DNA of 64,000 bases from Platerodrilus igneus (GCA_036346225.1 JARFIW010001215.1:6462501-6526500); one strand, 5' to 3'. Shown: positions 10,261 through 23,800, counted from the stretch's first letter. The notes: generated by a model not told the origin, from the sequence alone. Translations and numbers: made by a program.

Positions 10261-11640
10261 TTAAAAGAAATTCTTTTGTTTTCTAAAAACATGTATGTTA
10301 TATGATGATCTGATTTCTTTAGAAAGGTTATTGAAGGTTCTTATACCAAAATACCTACGGGATAATCTCCCGATTCTATATTTAAAGTCAGGTAGCCTTA
10401 AGGCAGAGCGCTGTCTGTTCATAGTCAAGAAAATTAGATCCATTAGGAATAATAGATTGATTTGCAAAAATAAATGAAGCCAGTTCAAGAATAAGTATGG
10501 ATGGCATAGTTAATAAGCGTAATGATTTTAAAAAGAGGTCTGCAAGAGGTAGTTTGGGACACACCAATCAAATTTCTGATCACTTTCTTTTGACACAAGA
10601 AGATGTTCGTGGCATCTGCAGATGCGCCCCAGAAGATGGTACCATAACTAATCCTAGAATACACTTGAGCGTGATATACTAGGATAAGTTGATCAATAGA
10701 CAGAACCATTTGAAGGTTTCTCAACAGCTAACATAAGGAGCTTAACTTGGAGCATATGCTTTTACAGTGATCTTTCCAGTTTAAGTGTTTGTCAATAACT
10801 ACACCTAAAAATTTAGTAAAGTCAACTATGGAAACTGGTGAAGCATTGATATAAGTTGTTTTGTTCAGAGCTTTTTTGTTATGGTTGTGAAAATTAATTG
10901 TATTGGTTTTAGAAACATTCAGGTTTAAATGATTCTTGTTAAACCAGTTATGCAGATTGTTTAATATATGTCGCATGCAAGCCTCTAAAGACAATGCATT
11001 ATCACTCGACATCATGACAGTTGAATCATCTGCATAAAGGCAAATCGAATAGTTTGGATCTATGTAAATGTCATTGATATACAGAACAAACAGTATTGGG
11101 CCCAGAATAGATCCTTGGGGAACTCCTACCTTGTTGCAGAGAGTAGTAGAGTTGACTGAATTTCGAGTCCCATTCTTTGCAGACAGTATTGACATAAGCT
11201 GTTCTCTATCATCTAGGAAACTGGTAAGCCAGTCTAGTGGTTTACCTCGAATGCCGTATTTTTCAACTTTTAACAGCAGGATCCAGTGTATAACACAATC
11301 AAAAGCTTTGCCGAGGCGCAAAAAACCCCAGCCACATGTTTACCAGGCTCGATAGAATCGATTACCTTCTCTGAAATAATGAACTGCATTCATGGTACCA
11401 AGTTTAGGAAGAAAACCATATTGATTTCCCATTAATATGTTGTGAACAGACAGAAAATTCAACAATCTCTCCAAAGAACAGTATTCAAAGATTTTAGAGA
11501 ACACAGAGAACAAAGCTATTGGTCTATAGTTATCCATTGCACAGGTATCGCCTTTTTTGAACAAGGGGATGACTTTTGTGAGTTTTAGCTTCTTTGGGAA
11601 CCGACCAATTGAAAATGATAGCTTAATCATAAATGTAAAA
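10261..11640 (-). pseudogene. Non-LTR reverse transcriptase (Jockey/CR1 group), frameshifted
   Basis: Four minus-strand segments read through one reverse transcriptase. 11630-11340 has VIPLFKKGD and NYRPIALFSVFSKIFE. 11321-10728 has GKAFDCVIHWILL, GVPQGSILGPILF, the catalytic CLYADDSTVM and KFLGVVIDKHLNWKDH. 10724-10485 has SYGTIFWGAS and QKKVIRNLIG. 10488-10261 has the C-terminal RRYFGIRTFNNL and SKEIRS. Frameshifts separate them; for example the SIEPGKHVAGVF stretch at about 11310-11350 is in another frame from GKAFDCV. The motif set is that of the Jockey/CR1/L2 assemblage; the exact clade cannot be set by eye. It is inactive. Confidence 0.8.
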
Positions 11641-11683
11641 GGTTTACTGATTAAACTCCAACATCTTATAATGAGAAAACATG
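10261..11683 (-). mobile_element. 5'-truncated Jockey/CR1-group LINE
   Basis: Minus-strand LINE remnant covering the reverse transcriptase and the conserved C-terminal region. The upstream endonuclease is absent. It abuts the RTE sequence at about 11684. The 3' end could not be fixed because no poly(A) or microsatellite tail was seen on the left. Confidence 0.7.
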
Positions 11684-12741
11684 GATTCTATAACCGTTGT
11701 CTAATACGAAGGTAATCTATTTGATATCTTCCTTTATTCCCTGGCATCTTCCATGTGTATAGTCTTCTAGCATGATGTTGAAGTAATGTGTTTCTGAAGG
11801 TTAAATTGTTTTTGTCGAAAAATTCTACCAACCTATTTCCCCTGTCGTTTCTCGTGCTTAAACCAAATAAACCTACTATCCCTCCTTCCCCTACCCTCAC
11901 CTACCACTTCATTAAACTCCCCGTAGTTATTAAATTTTCATGTCCTTTTACGTATCTTAGTATGTCTTTGATATCTTTGTAGATCGCTTCTACATCTTCC
12001 TCACTGTGGCTGGAGATGGGCATGTATACTTGTATTACCGGTTTAGATTCTAATCTAACCATGGGTACTTTATCGTTCTTTTGTAAGTAGTTTTCTACAC
12101 AGTGCCTCATCTTTTTTCGCATAACTAGCTTCACACCTGAATTTCCTTCCTCTGCTCCTGTATGAATTACCCTAAAGTCTCCACTCCAAAAATTACCTGA
12201 CTCTGGCCAGCGGTCTTTGCTGATACTTACTATGTATAGCGATAACCTATCAATTTGGATTTTCAGGTTCTCTAGCTTACCTACTTGCTCTATACTTCTG
12301 ACATTCCGCGCTCCAACTCGCAGAATGTTCACGGATCTTTTATACTTCCGGATTACATCTCCCGAAGTAGTCCCCTCCCGGAGATCCGAATGGGGGACTA
12401 TTTTACTTCCGGAATTTTTTACCCCAGAGGATGCCATCATCTTTACTAACAATTTCTGTACGTAGTGTACTTGGGAGGTAATGTGATGGTTTCCCGTTGC
12501 CTTCCACAACGCAGTAGTGTGTCTTAGAATGTCATACCGACCCATATGGTCTCTGCCACTCTAAGTAACTAAAAAGCTGCTGTCCTCTTTCGGGTACTTG
12601 TCTTAGTCTGGTTCCTCACTAAAGGCCCCACTAATTTGGTTAAACCTATAGTTCGGCTCTTTAGTTCATTGAAACACCTAAGCCATTCTACCCGTTCTAG
12701 TATTTTAGAACTTCATCAAGGTGCAGGTGTGTTCAGAATGG
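11684..12741 (-). mobile_element. RTE 5' half, reverse orientation
   Basis: Contains the RTE 5' UTR (12741 down to about 12440) and the endonuclease part of the ORF. It stops at the position equivalent to about 3757 of the full copy, exactly where the 7232-8510 piece takes up. Orientation and order (5' half right, 3' half left) fit a single minus-strand RTE of which the middle was entered by about 3.2 kb of other DNA. Confidence 0.8.
11688..12545 (-). pseudogene. RTE endonuclease fragment
   Basis: Minus-strand frames 12545-11901 and 11900-11688 encode the AP-endonuclease: VGARNVRSIEQ, ISKDRWPESG, VIQVYMPISS and then GLSTRNDRGNRLVEF and TWKMPGNKGRYQIDYL. Compared with the 3.0-kb copy, the catalytic GDFN segment is damaged (the frame changes in a deleted stretch near 11900-11925). 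E of the ISEVRW motif is K (ISKDRW), which should abolish metal binding. The initiator ATG aligns with 3019 of the full copy, inside a longer chance upstream extension. Confidence 0.75.
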
Positions 12742-14840
12742 TGAATTTCATAAGGCTTATATTTAAAATGTTTTAAAATTTTTAGGGATTTCGTTTTGGA
12801 AATACCAATATCTTGTTCAATTTCTCTACTAGTGTTTGGCTAAAACATTTAATGCATTTTTTTCATGATTTGCTGTATCATAATGTTCCGGACGTGGTCG
12901 GATAAATGACTCAAAATTATTAAATTACTTTTCAGCCTAAAACAACAAGTATAAACACGTTAGAAAAGCGACTACAGTCTTTAACGTTTATTTACGTACC
13001 TCATATATTTTTTATTAGACTGATGCCTTTCTGGGAAACTTTCCAAGTATAAACGTTCCGCTTCGTCTGAATTTTCTCCACACTGACTGAATATTTTTAA
13101 CATATCATACTTTTCATAATCTTCAACGATTCAATTTAACTATCAACGATAAACTTGTGTCATCTGTGTTTGAATGCACAACTGAAGTGTTCACTTTGTT
13201 GTGACATATTTGCTGTGTTCCATTGTTTTAAAGCCTATTTATAAAAATCAAAACTAACAAATTCACTTGTAATTCCGTAATTTTCTACAGTAACCTCTAT
13301 AAACTATATATTGTTGAAAATCTTACAAAATAAGGATTTTAATGAAGTCAACGCCAACTATGATTTCCATTTAAAAAACTAAGTTTATGTGGCATCTCGA
13401 CTACTGGTAACCAAATTTAACAATTGACTACTTCACTTGATTCGACACTAAAAACTGCACAAGCAATGTCTTTACACTTTTTTTGAATTTTTATCAACAG
13501 ATGAGATATACCCTATCAAAATTTGGAAAAATTCAATTTTGGTCCCTGCATCAAAAATGAAAAAAAGAGCAAATTTTTTTTTTTGCATTTAATTTGTCTG
13601 AAAAAGTTGGCCTAATGCTACGTGAACAGTTTAGCTCTAACGCTCGTAGTTACCGAAATATCCTGCAATACCATTGAAATCAGTCCACCCTGTACAGAAA
13701 GTACACAAATTGTGAGAAAAAGGTATCTACTTCATGCACTTATGAGTATGTGGTGCACGGTTTATGAAAGTACAAATACATGTACGATACCAGGGCTAGG
13801 GCAAAAACAAATATTCGAATGTAGTTTTATTTTAACTCCAATTTCAATATGAAACAAATTTGTTGGACACATCATATTTATCAATCTGTAGTTTAATATA
13901 CAAAGCAGCTGCACAACATTTGTATGATATTATTAAACGTCTTCCTTTGTCAGATACTCATGTTTTAATTTTCATTAGTATACTTTTAAAAATATAACAC
14001 TTGGATATTTTCAAAAATGTAGCGTCTTTAAGATATTTATTGTTCTATTGTTTTATTCACGGTTAATTATTATGTAGTAGATGTAAAGTTAAGCAGTGTT
14101 AAACGTAGTAATGAATTTTCATACCTCATCGTAGTAATTAACAACGGCATGCTAAATATATCACTTATTATCTGTAATCTAAAAGGAATTTGTATGTTTT
14201 AGCCAAGGTTTTTTTTATAAATTATTTTAAGTTTAAGAAAAATTGTTTTTGTTTGTTAAAGGTTTATCATCCAGCTGTAGAAAACCTAAAATGCATTGTT
14301 GTGAAAATTTGCATATATTGTAAACAGTTTAAACTATTAAAGTGTATAAACAAGGTTATGCAGAAAATTTTCAATCAGATTATACAATGTACTACATGAA
14401 GCGTGTGATGTGGACACTTATTCAATAGGCATGAGTGGAAACGCTCATTTTATTACTTGTTTTGCTGTAAGTTTAACAGCTTTTATGCTTTGTCATCTGA
14501 TAATAATATAATACCATGTTTGGAGGTAGATTGCGGGTGCAAGATCTTATCCAGTTTTTAGTAGCACACCAAGCATAACATTTGACTTTAAACTGATGAC
14601 ATCTTTAAGTCAGTAAAGTTTTTTACATCTACAATTTTCTTGCAAAATAAAATTTTTTTGCTTAAATTGATATTTTTTAAATTACATATTAAAATACAGC
14701 ATGTATAACTATCATAATTTCTATTTTTAATGCATTTTTAAATAGGAGTAAAACCTTTAACTGCTATCCCATGTTACATGTTTAGTGAATTAACCTGTAA
14801 CCTGCATTTTTCAATCATTGGATAACCCGTTTCCATTTCT
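12742..14840. other. No recognised gene; AT-rich DNA
   Basis: No supported coding region. A short plus-strand frame at 13622-13852 has no recognisable motif. CAGTCCACCCTGTACAGAAA at about 13680 resembles termini of dispersed insect repeats, but no partner end was found. Confidence 0.45.
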
Positions 14841-15480
14841 TCTACTGATTAAATTTACTGTATTTTATTTAAAAGTAAAAGTAATTCCTCATATTTCTTG
14901 AGTCTGGCTTTGAGCAGGTTATAAATTAATAGTTAAATTGTAGGCTTAGAAGGATACAATATGTATAAATATGTCAAGATGCCATTGAGAGTTTACATCA
15001 TTCCCACGTGATTTCTTATCATTTTCAGGTAAATGATATGAAACTCTTATTGCAGCTCAAACTGATTTTGCCGGGAATTAAGTGGACACTTTTGTATCAG
15101 GGCTCAACTAGAGCGGTTGCGTTCTGGTTGGAGTGCAGTTTACTGTGTGTTTTTCTATGTAGTGACCTTATTATCGTCCCCAGCTCTCTTTACTTTCTAC
15201 TCTTAGGGCACTACTACAATTAGAAGATCCCTGTGACGAAAATTTGATGAAAACTTGGACCAAGGCCTCTGAAAACTCCGCTAAAGTGTAAGCAAAAGTC
15301 TGTTATAGCCTTGGCATAAAATTGCATGCCTAAATCATAAAATTTGTTTTGTAAGAGCTAATGCGTATTTAACCTGTAGTAATGGACGCCCGAACAGAGA
15401 CTGTAATAATTTGCACCCACATTTGGGGCGTAATAATTCTTGCCTGTCGAATAAAACGTAATAATTGGCGCACAACGTTA
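14841..15480 (+). repeat. Diverged 0.6-kb duplication, left copy
   Basis: Matches 17205-17775 in the same orientation. Shared landmarks in order are TGTATTTTATTTAAAAG, AGTTAAATTGTAGG, GTGGACACTTTTGTATCAGG (GTACACTTTTGTACCGG in the partner), GACGAAAATTTGATGA and CCACATTTGGGGCGTAATAA. This copy carries about 90 extra bases (about 15115-15205). A short frame (15008-15223) lies across it but is not conserved in the partner, so no gene is called. Confidence 0.75.
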
Positions 15481-17204
15481 GCAATTTCTATAATATAATA
15501 TCTTTTATTAATTTAAAAAAAAATGTAAACAGTTTTTATATCCATATTAATTAATTTAAAAAAATAAAGATTATTATACCTTACTGAATGCCTGCAACTG
15601 CATAGTTTGTGTCAATGCTTGCTTTGCGTTGTTATTCGAAATACTACCTAACCTAAAAACATTAATTTTACTATGAGACCGCAAACTATCGTTCAATTTC
15701 ATTTTAAATAATACCGTTCCTATTAAAGCTTTCATAGGTTTTGATACTCTAGAAAATATTGATAGCGACTTCTAATGGCGTACCTGTGTACTAGATTTCC
15801 TAACTTATTGCGTAATATCTTAAAATATAGGAAATGTTAATTTTCTCGTATTAGGATACGTTTTTTGAATTAATAATTAATGTTTAACCTTAATAAAGTT
15901 AATGACTTGTATTCGTATTTGCGAATAATTTAACTTAATTTACGTAATTTGGACTTAAAAGTTTAAAACTTCTGTACTCAGTAACGCTTTCAGATCTCGT
16001 ATTTATAGGTAACCTATAAATAATTTATTTTCATAATGAGACCTGTGTAGAGTGATTTATTTTGAAGCACCGCCGTATTTATTTTAGCATTTTTTTATAT
16101 AAATGATTCGCGCTTATCTTTATTTGTCGTTGTCGAATAAATATTTTTTCTTGTTACATTCAATTTTTGTCACTTATATTAATTTCCTTAGGAAAAATAC
16201 TCGTAATTTATAATGTCTTTACAAAATATTACCTTAGATTGACTTTTGCTTATTCATTTAAGATTTCGATGCTTAATAATTATTCTTTTCCCGTTTGAAA
16301 GCTAAAATATTTGACTTAAATAGACTTGTTAAAAAAATTTCTTTGTCAAATATTTGGTTTACCTACTTATTAACCTAACTTTTGATAACTTTTGTTCGTC
16401 GAGTTGCAAATAGAAACTCCTAAATTGACTTTTTAGAGATTATTTTCCTAAATTAAATTTAAAGTATTAAAATGAATTACATACCTTTAAAACGAAAGAA
16501 ATTTACTTTGAGCCTCAAAAATTACTTTTCAAATTTATTTTATGTGAAGTAAGATTGGTTGTTGATCCATTTATTTACGAACTTGAAAATCTTGATGGTA
16601 AACCACAAGGAAATCGGCATACAATATACTCCTCCATTATAGTTAATACTTTTTATGTACTTTATTTAAAGATGTATTTAAAATATCTTGTATTATAAAA
16701 TATATTATATCTCATAATATCTGTTGTCGTTAACCTTTACCTAGTTTTCTCCTTATATTGAAAACCTATTCTACCATTAATATGTAATTGGGCAAAACAT
16801 TTTAGTTTTTGTAAATTTATTTATTTTTTTGATAACTTGCTTTTAAATTTTCTTGTTTTTATGACTTTAATTTTTAATCTGTACAATTACTTTTAGTTTT
16901 TAATTTTTTTTCGCTCCTTAGATATTCAAGTATCTACACTAATTTCTTTAATATTTTCCCGGTTACCACTTTTCTACGCCGCTGCCCCCGCCCCCACCCT
17001 ATGATTCACATATCTCTAACAGCACAATGAATCTTTAGGGATTGTTGGAGCTAATGTTGAGTTAATGCTTTTCAAATAGGGTAAACATGGTGGTCGACAA
17101 CCGTGCCTATGTTGGAAAAGGTTAATATTCTCAGTTACAAAGACTGGGAATTTCTATTTCTTGTGTAATCATTCTGGAGTTTTCACGCATTATCCAATTC
17201 CTAT
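15481..17204. other. No recognised gene; AT-rich DNA
   Basis: Very AT-rich with many TTAA and TAATTT stretches. No frame over 60 codons and no recognised repeat, apart from a short C-rich run (about 16980-17000). Confidence 0.5.
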
Positions 17205-17775
17205 TCATTAAATTTATTGTATTTTATTTAAAAGCAAAGGTAATTCTACTGGTTTCTTGGCTTTGACTTTGAGTAGGTTATAAATAGTTAAATTGTAGGT
17301 TTAGAATGATTTAATATGTACATATATGTTAATATGTCCTCGGAGGCTTACATCATCCTTGCGGGATTTTTATCGTTCTCGAGAAAATGATGTGAAAATT
17401 TTATTGGAACTTGAACTAATTCTGCCGTGAATTACGTGTACACTTTTGTACCGGGGCTCAACTAAAGCGATAATGTACTGCAATTGGAAGATGCATGTAA
17501 CGAAAATTTGATGAGAATCCGGACCACGTCTCGTTTAAAACTCGGCGAAAATGTAAGTAAAACCTGTTATAACTTCGGCATAGAAATTTTCATGCTTATA
17601 TCATAAAATTTATTATGGGGTATTTAATCTGTAGTATTTGGAGCCCTACCAGGGGTTGTTATAATTTGCGTCCACATTTGGGCCGTAACAATTTTTGCTT
17701 GTTTTGGATAAAACGTAATAATTTGCGCCCGCATTTGGGGCGTAATCATTTTCGCTTTTTTGGTAAAACGTAATA
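17205..17775 (+). repeat. Diverged 0.6-kb duplication, right copy
   Basis: Partner of 14841-15480. At its right end the motif AATTTGCGYCCRCATTTGGG, followed by CGTAA, is repeated in tandem (about 17665-17710 and 17712-17760), each time followed by TTTTGGATAAAACGTAATA-like sequence. The left copy shows little more than one such unit. Confidence 0.75.
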
Positions 17776-18877
17776 CTCACAATATTTTACTTGATTAGCC
17801 TTCAATATGTCATTTCAGTTGTGCATTAATTACATCAAACAAAAAACAATTTTCGTTACTTTTATCGGCCTAGACTAGCCTACGTCCTGCTTAACATATG
17901 GGATGTCTTAAGGTTTAATTCTTGAACCATTACTTTTTCTTATTTGTATAAGTGATCTATTCTCCTCACTAATAACAGACTATTATAGTGATAAATGGCA
18001 CTACTTTTGTTACCAATGTAACAGAATTACTAAATCATTCAACCATGAGGTTTACAAAGTTTTTGTCCTGTTTCTCTGCATCCTCTTGTAATTTTTCTCT
18101 AATCTTGCGAAATTTTTATTTAATTTTTCTGTGAATTCCACAGATTTACTGTTATGCTCGATTTGAACTCCTTTAGGAAGGAAACAATTTTGCTGTCCAT
18201 TTTCTTTTATTAACTGCAGGTGATAGGCATGGATAATCCATTGAAATGTCGTTTTCACTACTACCACACAACTGATACCAGTGTATCAAAGTCTCTGATT
18301 GTAATTTGGCCTTTACAATAAATACAAATCCAATAATTATTCTTCACAATCACAAGTAATTAGAAAGTCTTGTTTACATTCACAATAGCTTAATCACTTA
18401 GGCACTAATTTAATCTTCTAAGTACGCCAAATTAAACACTATTATAGCACTAATCTTACTGGTAATTTATTTATGTAACACATTTATATCACAAAAGCGA
18501 ATTTGTGTTTGCATTAATTTATGTACATCAAACATTTATTAGGATATAGTTCCAACTAGTATGGCTCTATCGCAACGGGGGTTTGTCCTTATATACAATA
18601 ATCTTTTGTTCAAGAAAAATAGAAAGCAATCTAGAATGTGAATCATCAAACTTTAGAAAACAACCTTATTGTATTACAATACTATTCATCTATTCTTATC
18701 GCTAGATAAATATGCTTGTATTATGGCTGTATTACAATAAGTATGAATCATCCTTTCTTATCGCTAAACAAATGAAGCTGCTGTAGTAAAAACTGAATAA
18801 TCATACTTTCCAAACTGTTCTATATACTTCTTAATTACTGTTACCATATTTTGATATGAAACCAATAATTGGAAATG
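17776..18877. other. No recognised gene; AT-rich DNA
   Basis: No supported gene. The minus-strand frame 18052-18267 is short and lacks a known motif. Confidence 0.45.
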
Positions 18878-19034
18878 GCACGTGTGTGTGTGTTGTATGT
18901 GTGTGTGTGTGTTTGTGAAGGGGGGGGAGAGAGAAAGAGTGTATGCTTTGTATGTGTGTTTTGTGTGTGTGTATGCACACGTACGTGGGTGTGTGAGTGC
19001 ATAAATGTGTTCTGTGTGTACATGTACTTGTGTG
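18878..19034 (+). repeat. (TG)n-rich microsatellite
   Basis: Interrupted GTGTGTGT tracts with TATG, a short G run and GAGAGA. The His/Thr-rich minus-strand frames across it are products of the repeat. Confidence 0.9.
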
Positions 19035-19039
19035 CATTT

Positions 19040-20119
19040 ACGTGATTGCTTAGTAAAAGCAATTTATTTGCAAAATAAAAGAACAACTTATTCTTACCAG
19101 CTACATTGAAATTTTTAGGAGTAAATTTTGAATTGTGCTCTCTATAATAATATATACAATGCTATAGCACCCTTCAACATCTACTCACTGAATCAAAATA
19201 AAATTTAAATGTCAGAGCACCCAAAAAATATTTTCAATAGTAATATTAGATTAAGTGGCTCCATGGGTTTAAGTTGTGAGTTTATTGTCTATTCGCTAGA
19301 TATTATGACTTTGATAAGATTTAAACTTTCATAATTTAATTAAAATGTGTGTGGGATAAAGAATATCAAATTTACATAATTTAACAACAAATACACAAAT
19401 AATTGCAAACTGTCATTCATAAAGTAGAAATGTATGAAAATCCTACTGATTTACCAAATCCTGAATTATACAAATGACTTTAAAACATCTAACAAATCAA
19501 TCTAAATCCATGTTTATATTGACATTTTCAACGAAGTAGTTTTACATAATTTTGTTCCTTAATTAAATATATATAAATATTTTTTAATAGTTTAAAATTA
19601 TCAATTAGCACAATAAATATATTCTGAATAAGAAATATATTATAAAAATTCATGTTATCGCAAAGAAAAATAAATAATACTTTTTAATTTAAGTGAGGTA
19701 GTGAGTTTATTTGAAGTATGTTTGAGGTTGAATTTAAAGATCACTACATAAATGTACATCTGTAAACTATTGCTAAAAACCTATACATATTTTTTTATGT
19801 ACATTCAACTATTGTAGTTGATATTTTATAATGCTGGCATGTTACTTCAAAAAACATTAAGTAATCGAAAGGAATTTTATTAAAGACCCGCAAAATTCTT
19901 ATGTAAATTGAATCTTGGTGGATTTGTTTAAATTTTTTATATGACGTGGTCGATATAGTTCTGAATAAATGTTAACCTTGTGCCAACCCTTAAAAGTGTG
20001 CAGTTTTTCAGCTAGGGGGTGTTCTATTCAGACTTTGTTAATAATAAATTAATAATTTTTGAAGACTGGAACAATCATTTTACATGTTTTATTATAGTTT
20101 ATACATTTAATTTGCATAT
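19040..20119. other. No recognised gene; AT-rich DNA
   Basis: Nothing recognisable beyond AT-rich sequence. Confidence 0.45.
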
Positions 20120-20881
20120 CTTCAAACTATTAATGCTGCGCATAAATCGCTGGGTTTTGTTATTCGAATGGGTAAATACCTCACTATTGATACTCTAAAA
20201 ATATTATTTTTTGCCTACGTTAGGTCGAAATAGGAGTATTATAGCATAGTCTGGAATTCTTCATATGCAGTCTATATAAATATGATTGAGAAGGTACCGC
20301 CACTTTCTTAAATACCTAGCATACAAGGAGGACTCGGTTTATTCGTGTATAGGTTATGACTATAACCTACTCGTACGTAGATTCTCTGTAACTAGACTTA
20401 AATCGCGATGTGATTTAAGTGCTGTGGTATTTTTCTATAAAGTAGTTAATAACGTAATAGACACTTCCTATTTATTATCTGCTGTAAATTTCCGAGTGCC
20501 TACATCTACCAGGGGCCATGATATGTTTTATTTAAACGCCCCAAGAACCAATGTGCTTAAGTTTTTCCTTATGCACTTTATGTGCACAACATTTCAAAAC
20601 AAATGTAAATCTCTTGATATCTTCCATGTTTCCTTGTCACATATTAAATCAACTTGTATATGAACAGATTAGTGTTCCTTGCCTACCTATCTTTGTGTTT
20701 TGGCTATATTCTCTTTCAGGTTATGTTTTACGGTTTTTGTTTTTTCTTGTTTAATTTTATACTTATTATTGTATTTACTTATTTGACATAATTCCTTTTT
20801 TTATGTTTGTATTAATGTTTTTGATTTGATGCCTACTTTGTAATTGGGTCTAACCTGTTTATAAATAAATAAATAAATAAT
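20120..20881 (+). mobile_element. 5'-truncated Jockey-superfamily LINE with (AAAT)n tail
   Basis: The C-terminal portion of a LINE ORF2 followed by a 3' UTR and a simple tail ATAAATAAATAAATAAATAA (about 20861-20881). Translation gives FAYVRSK, then a stop, EYYSIVWNSSY and NMIEKVP. After a frameshift at about 20300 the frame 20286-20663 (125 residues) reads FLKYLAYKEDSVYS, GYDYNLLVRRFSVTRLKSR, FFYKVVNNVIDTSYLL and NFRVPTSTRG. These are the conserved post-RT motifs of insect Jockey-type elements. The RT core is missing, so the copy is dead on arrival or decayed. Confidence 0.75.
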
Positions 20882-23800
20882 GTTGTTTGTTTTTAATTAA
20901 AAAATGTTTACCCTCCTACCCACCCCCCCCCACAACCTGTAGTAAAAAAATTTAAAAGATTATTTGTTCGGTTACTTGAAAAAGCATTAGGGAATGTTTT
21001 AATATGCTTAATTACAGAAACAGCACACTTTTGAATGATTAACGGGGGGGGGCACATAACAAAACAAAATATCGGTGAATTTTGCTGATTTCTTAGTAAG
21101 ATATAAGTCCATGTGAAATTTATCTAAACGTAGTTGGATGCCAATCTCCAAACATGTACAATTTGTTACGTTCCAAACCCTGCAAACAATTTTTTCTGCA
21201 TTCATTTTTATAATGCCCTAAATTTTCTCAACAATGTCGATTTCCCGCCATTTGAATTAGTGTTTAATAAAATTTCTCAAATAATTACTCTATGTAAAAG
21301 TTTGCTTTATAAAATCAAACAGCTGCTTAGGAAACTTTACGTTACAAAGTAGTTGTAATAAATTCTAGCACCTGCAGTGATTAAATTTTAATTTAAAGGT
21401 GCATTTAAATGCGCAGCTTTCTTCTAAAAGATAAGACCACTCACCACCTGCCTACATCTGCTTACAATGGACTTGTTAGCTGGTATTCTGCAGCTGTTAA
21501 GATGTTACAAAGTAACAAAATTGTTCTTTGATAATTGCGTTATCTGCTTGTTGGCAAGCTGTTACAGTTTGTATTTCGGCAGCTGTTGTCTGGAAATTCT
21601 GCACACATAGTAATTCGGCGATATCTTTGAAAATCAAATACCCTACCCCATACCTGATTCTGCCTTATAAAATAGAGACCATGCTTTGAAAGAAGAATTG
21701 CGATTACAGATTAACCATTAAAGCATTAAAGATTAAAGTACAACATCCTCTTACCGGAGATACCTGTTGTAAAGTCGCGCTATTAGAAATGTTCTCTGTG
21801 CTTGTTTAAGTGAAGTTGGTGGTTCCAGCATGCAGCCAGCCCATAGAGAAATGCAGCCGCATTTTTCCAGCCTTAAGATGAGACCAGCACGAAGCTGATT
21901 GTGCAAGGTACAGTTGTCTATTTTCGTAATTCTTTTATGCTGCTGTGATGAATAGACTTTTAATTTGCTGCTATTGTTTATAATTATCCGATAAATTGGC
22001 ACCACCCCGTTACAAAACTTACATGCACGATGCGCGAACTATGTTATTATTCTATAAATTAAAAATTAATCAATCAATGTTTATGTTGGAGTCCTTTTTT
22101 ACTGTTTCTTTTGTCTTTTTAACGTAAACCACTTACTTATAAATTTAAAACTAGTTGACACATGATTAATTTAAGTTAGGGTGTCTAATTTTAATGTTAT
22201 ATTTTTTCTGAGGAGGTGCACTTCACAAAGCAGCATGTACATATAGTTTAGGTATATTTCTTTTTCTAGATTTACTGTACAGTTTATGCTTAATTTTCTT
22301 TTATATGTATTTAAGGTAAACCATTAAGTAAGTATTTAGATTATAAGATGTTATATTTGATTACCAATTTTTATGTTATGACGCTTTCACGATTACGCAA
22401 CTTATTTATTTTATTGCTTTGTAAATAGTCTTCCAAGATTCGGTGTTACCAATATAGTTTCACAGAGGTTTCTAATGTGTTTTTCTGTTTTCACCCACGC
22501 CCCTCTACGACGTTTTTGAGCTAGCCCAAATTCTATCATTCTATCCCTGTTCAGTTGCGGTATTCAGCGTAAAACATTTCTTTACTTACTTTTACTGTTT
22601 TCTTTTGTGTTTGCGTGGAATATCGTAACACGTTTTTGATGGGGTGTGTGTTAAAGTTACATTTTGTTTGTAATATCTCATAAGATTTTTATTATTTATT
22701 TTTGAAGAAAACAAAAAATATCACCATAATCTTCTCATTCTATAAAAATTATAATCTTCCGTACAATTAGAATCAATGATGCGAATTTGACGTGGTGCTT
22801 AAATTGGATCAATTTGTGCTGGTCTGTCGGTGGTATCCATAACATCCAGTAGGGATGTCCATGGGTATCTAACATTTTGTTCATGGCATGCAAAGCCCAA
22901 GAACCATAGCACACGTGCCACATGTGCACAAGAGCTCAAAGTTCTAACACCCACTTTGCAAGTGCAGTAATATCCAAAAATTGGGTTATTCTGCTCTTCA
23001 TCGTGAATGTTTGGGTTAAAAGCAATCCAAAGCTGGTGCTTAGCGAGCCTGATATATTTTGAGTAAATACATATTCTAATAAACCTTGTTCATTATGTAT
23101 TGGTAGATTACATGCCCATATTAAAAAAGAAAAGGGAGAGGGTTTCAAAAATTTATTCAAAATTGTGCACAGCATTAACTAGCAATAAATCAATATAGGT
23201 ACTCAATTTTAGTTTCGATGACAGTTTATAACATAAAAAGGAGTTACCTAGGTTAACTTTTATCTAACATCTATTAAGTATATGAAATTTTAAGATAAGG
23301 CGCTAAGGAGATAGGGGTCGTTTCTAGAAGATTCTTAACAGGAAATGTCGCAATACTATACCATTTAAGCAATAATTCAAAAAATTTGAATTGAAGATAA
23401 CTCAGAATATTTAGAAATGACAAGTTGAAATGCAGAATATCGGTAAATCAACAATGACGAATAGAAAAACAGATTTAAATATTGTGCCTCAAAGTACGCG
23501 GAGATTGTGAAATGTATAAGAGATCTGATTGACTGAGCCAATCAGGTGACCTATAAATATAAATACTGGAGAGCCGAAATAGTAATGGAATTTTACGTTT
23601 GTTAGTTCCTCACTAAATACGAGGTAGTAGCAATAGCTCATGCCACTTACATATGTAAGAAGTTAATTGGGAGTTAATGAAAGAATAGTTTATCCAATGG
23701 TGAAAACTGCCAAATTATAAAAATTAATAGTATTAAGCTACAATTGCAATATTAATAAAGGCAGAGACATCATAGGAAAGGATTGAAAAGTTGATCGTGG

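Noticed and set aside
18831..19086. His/Thr-rich frames
   Set aside because: Translation of a (TG)n microsatellite.
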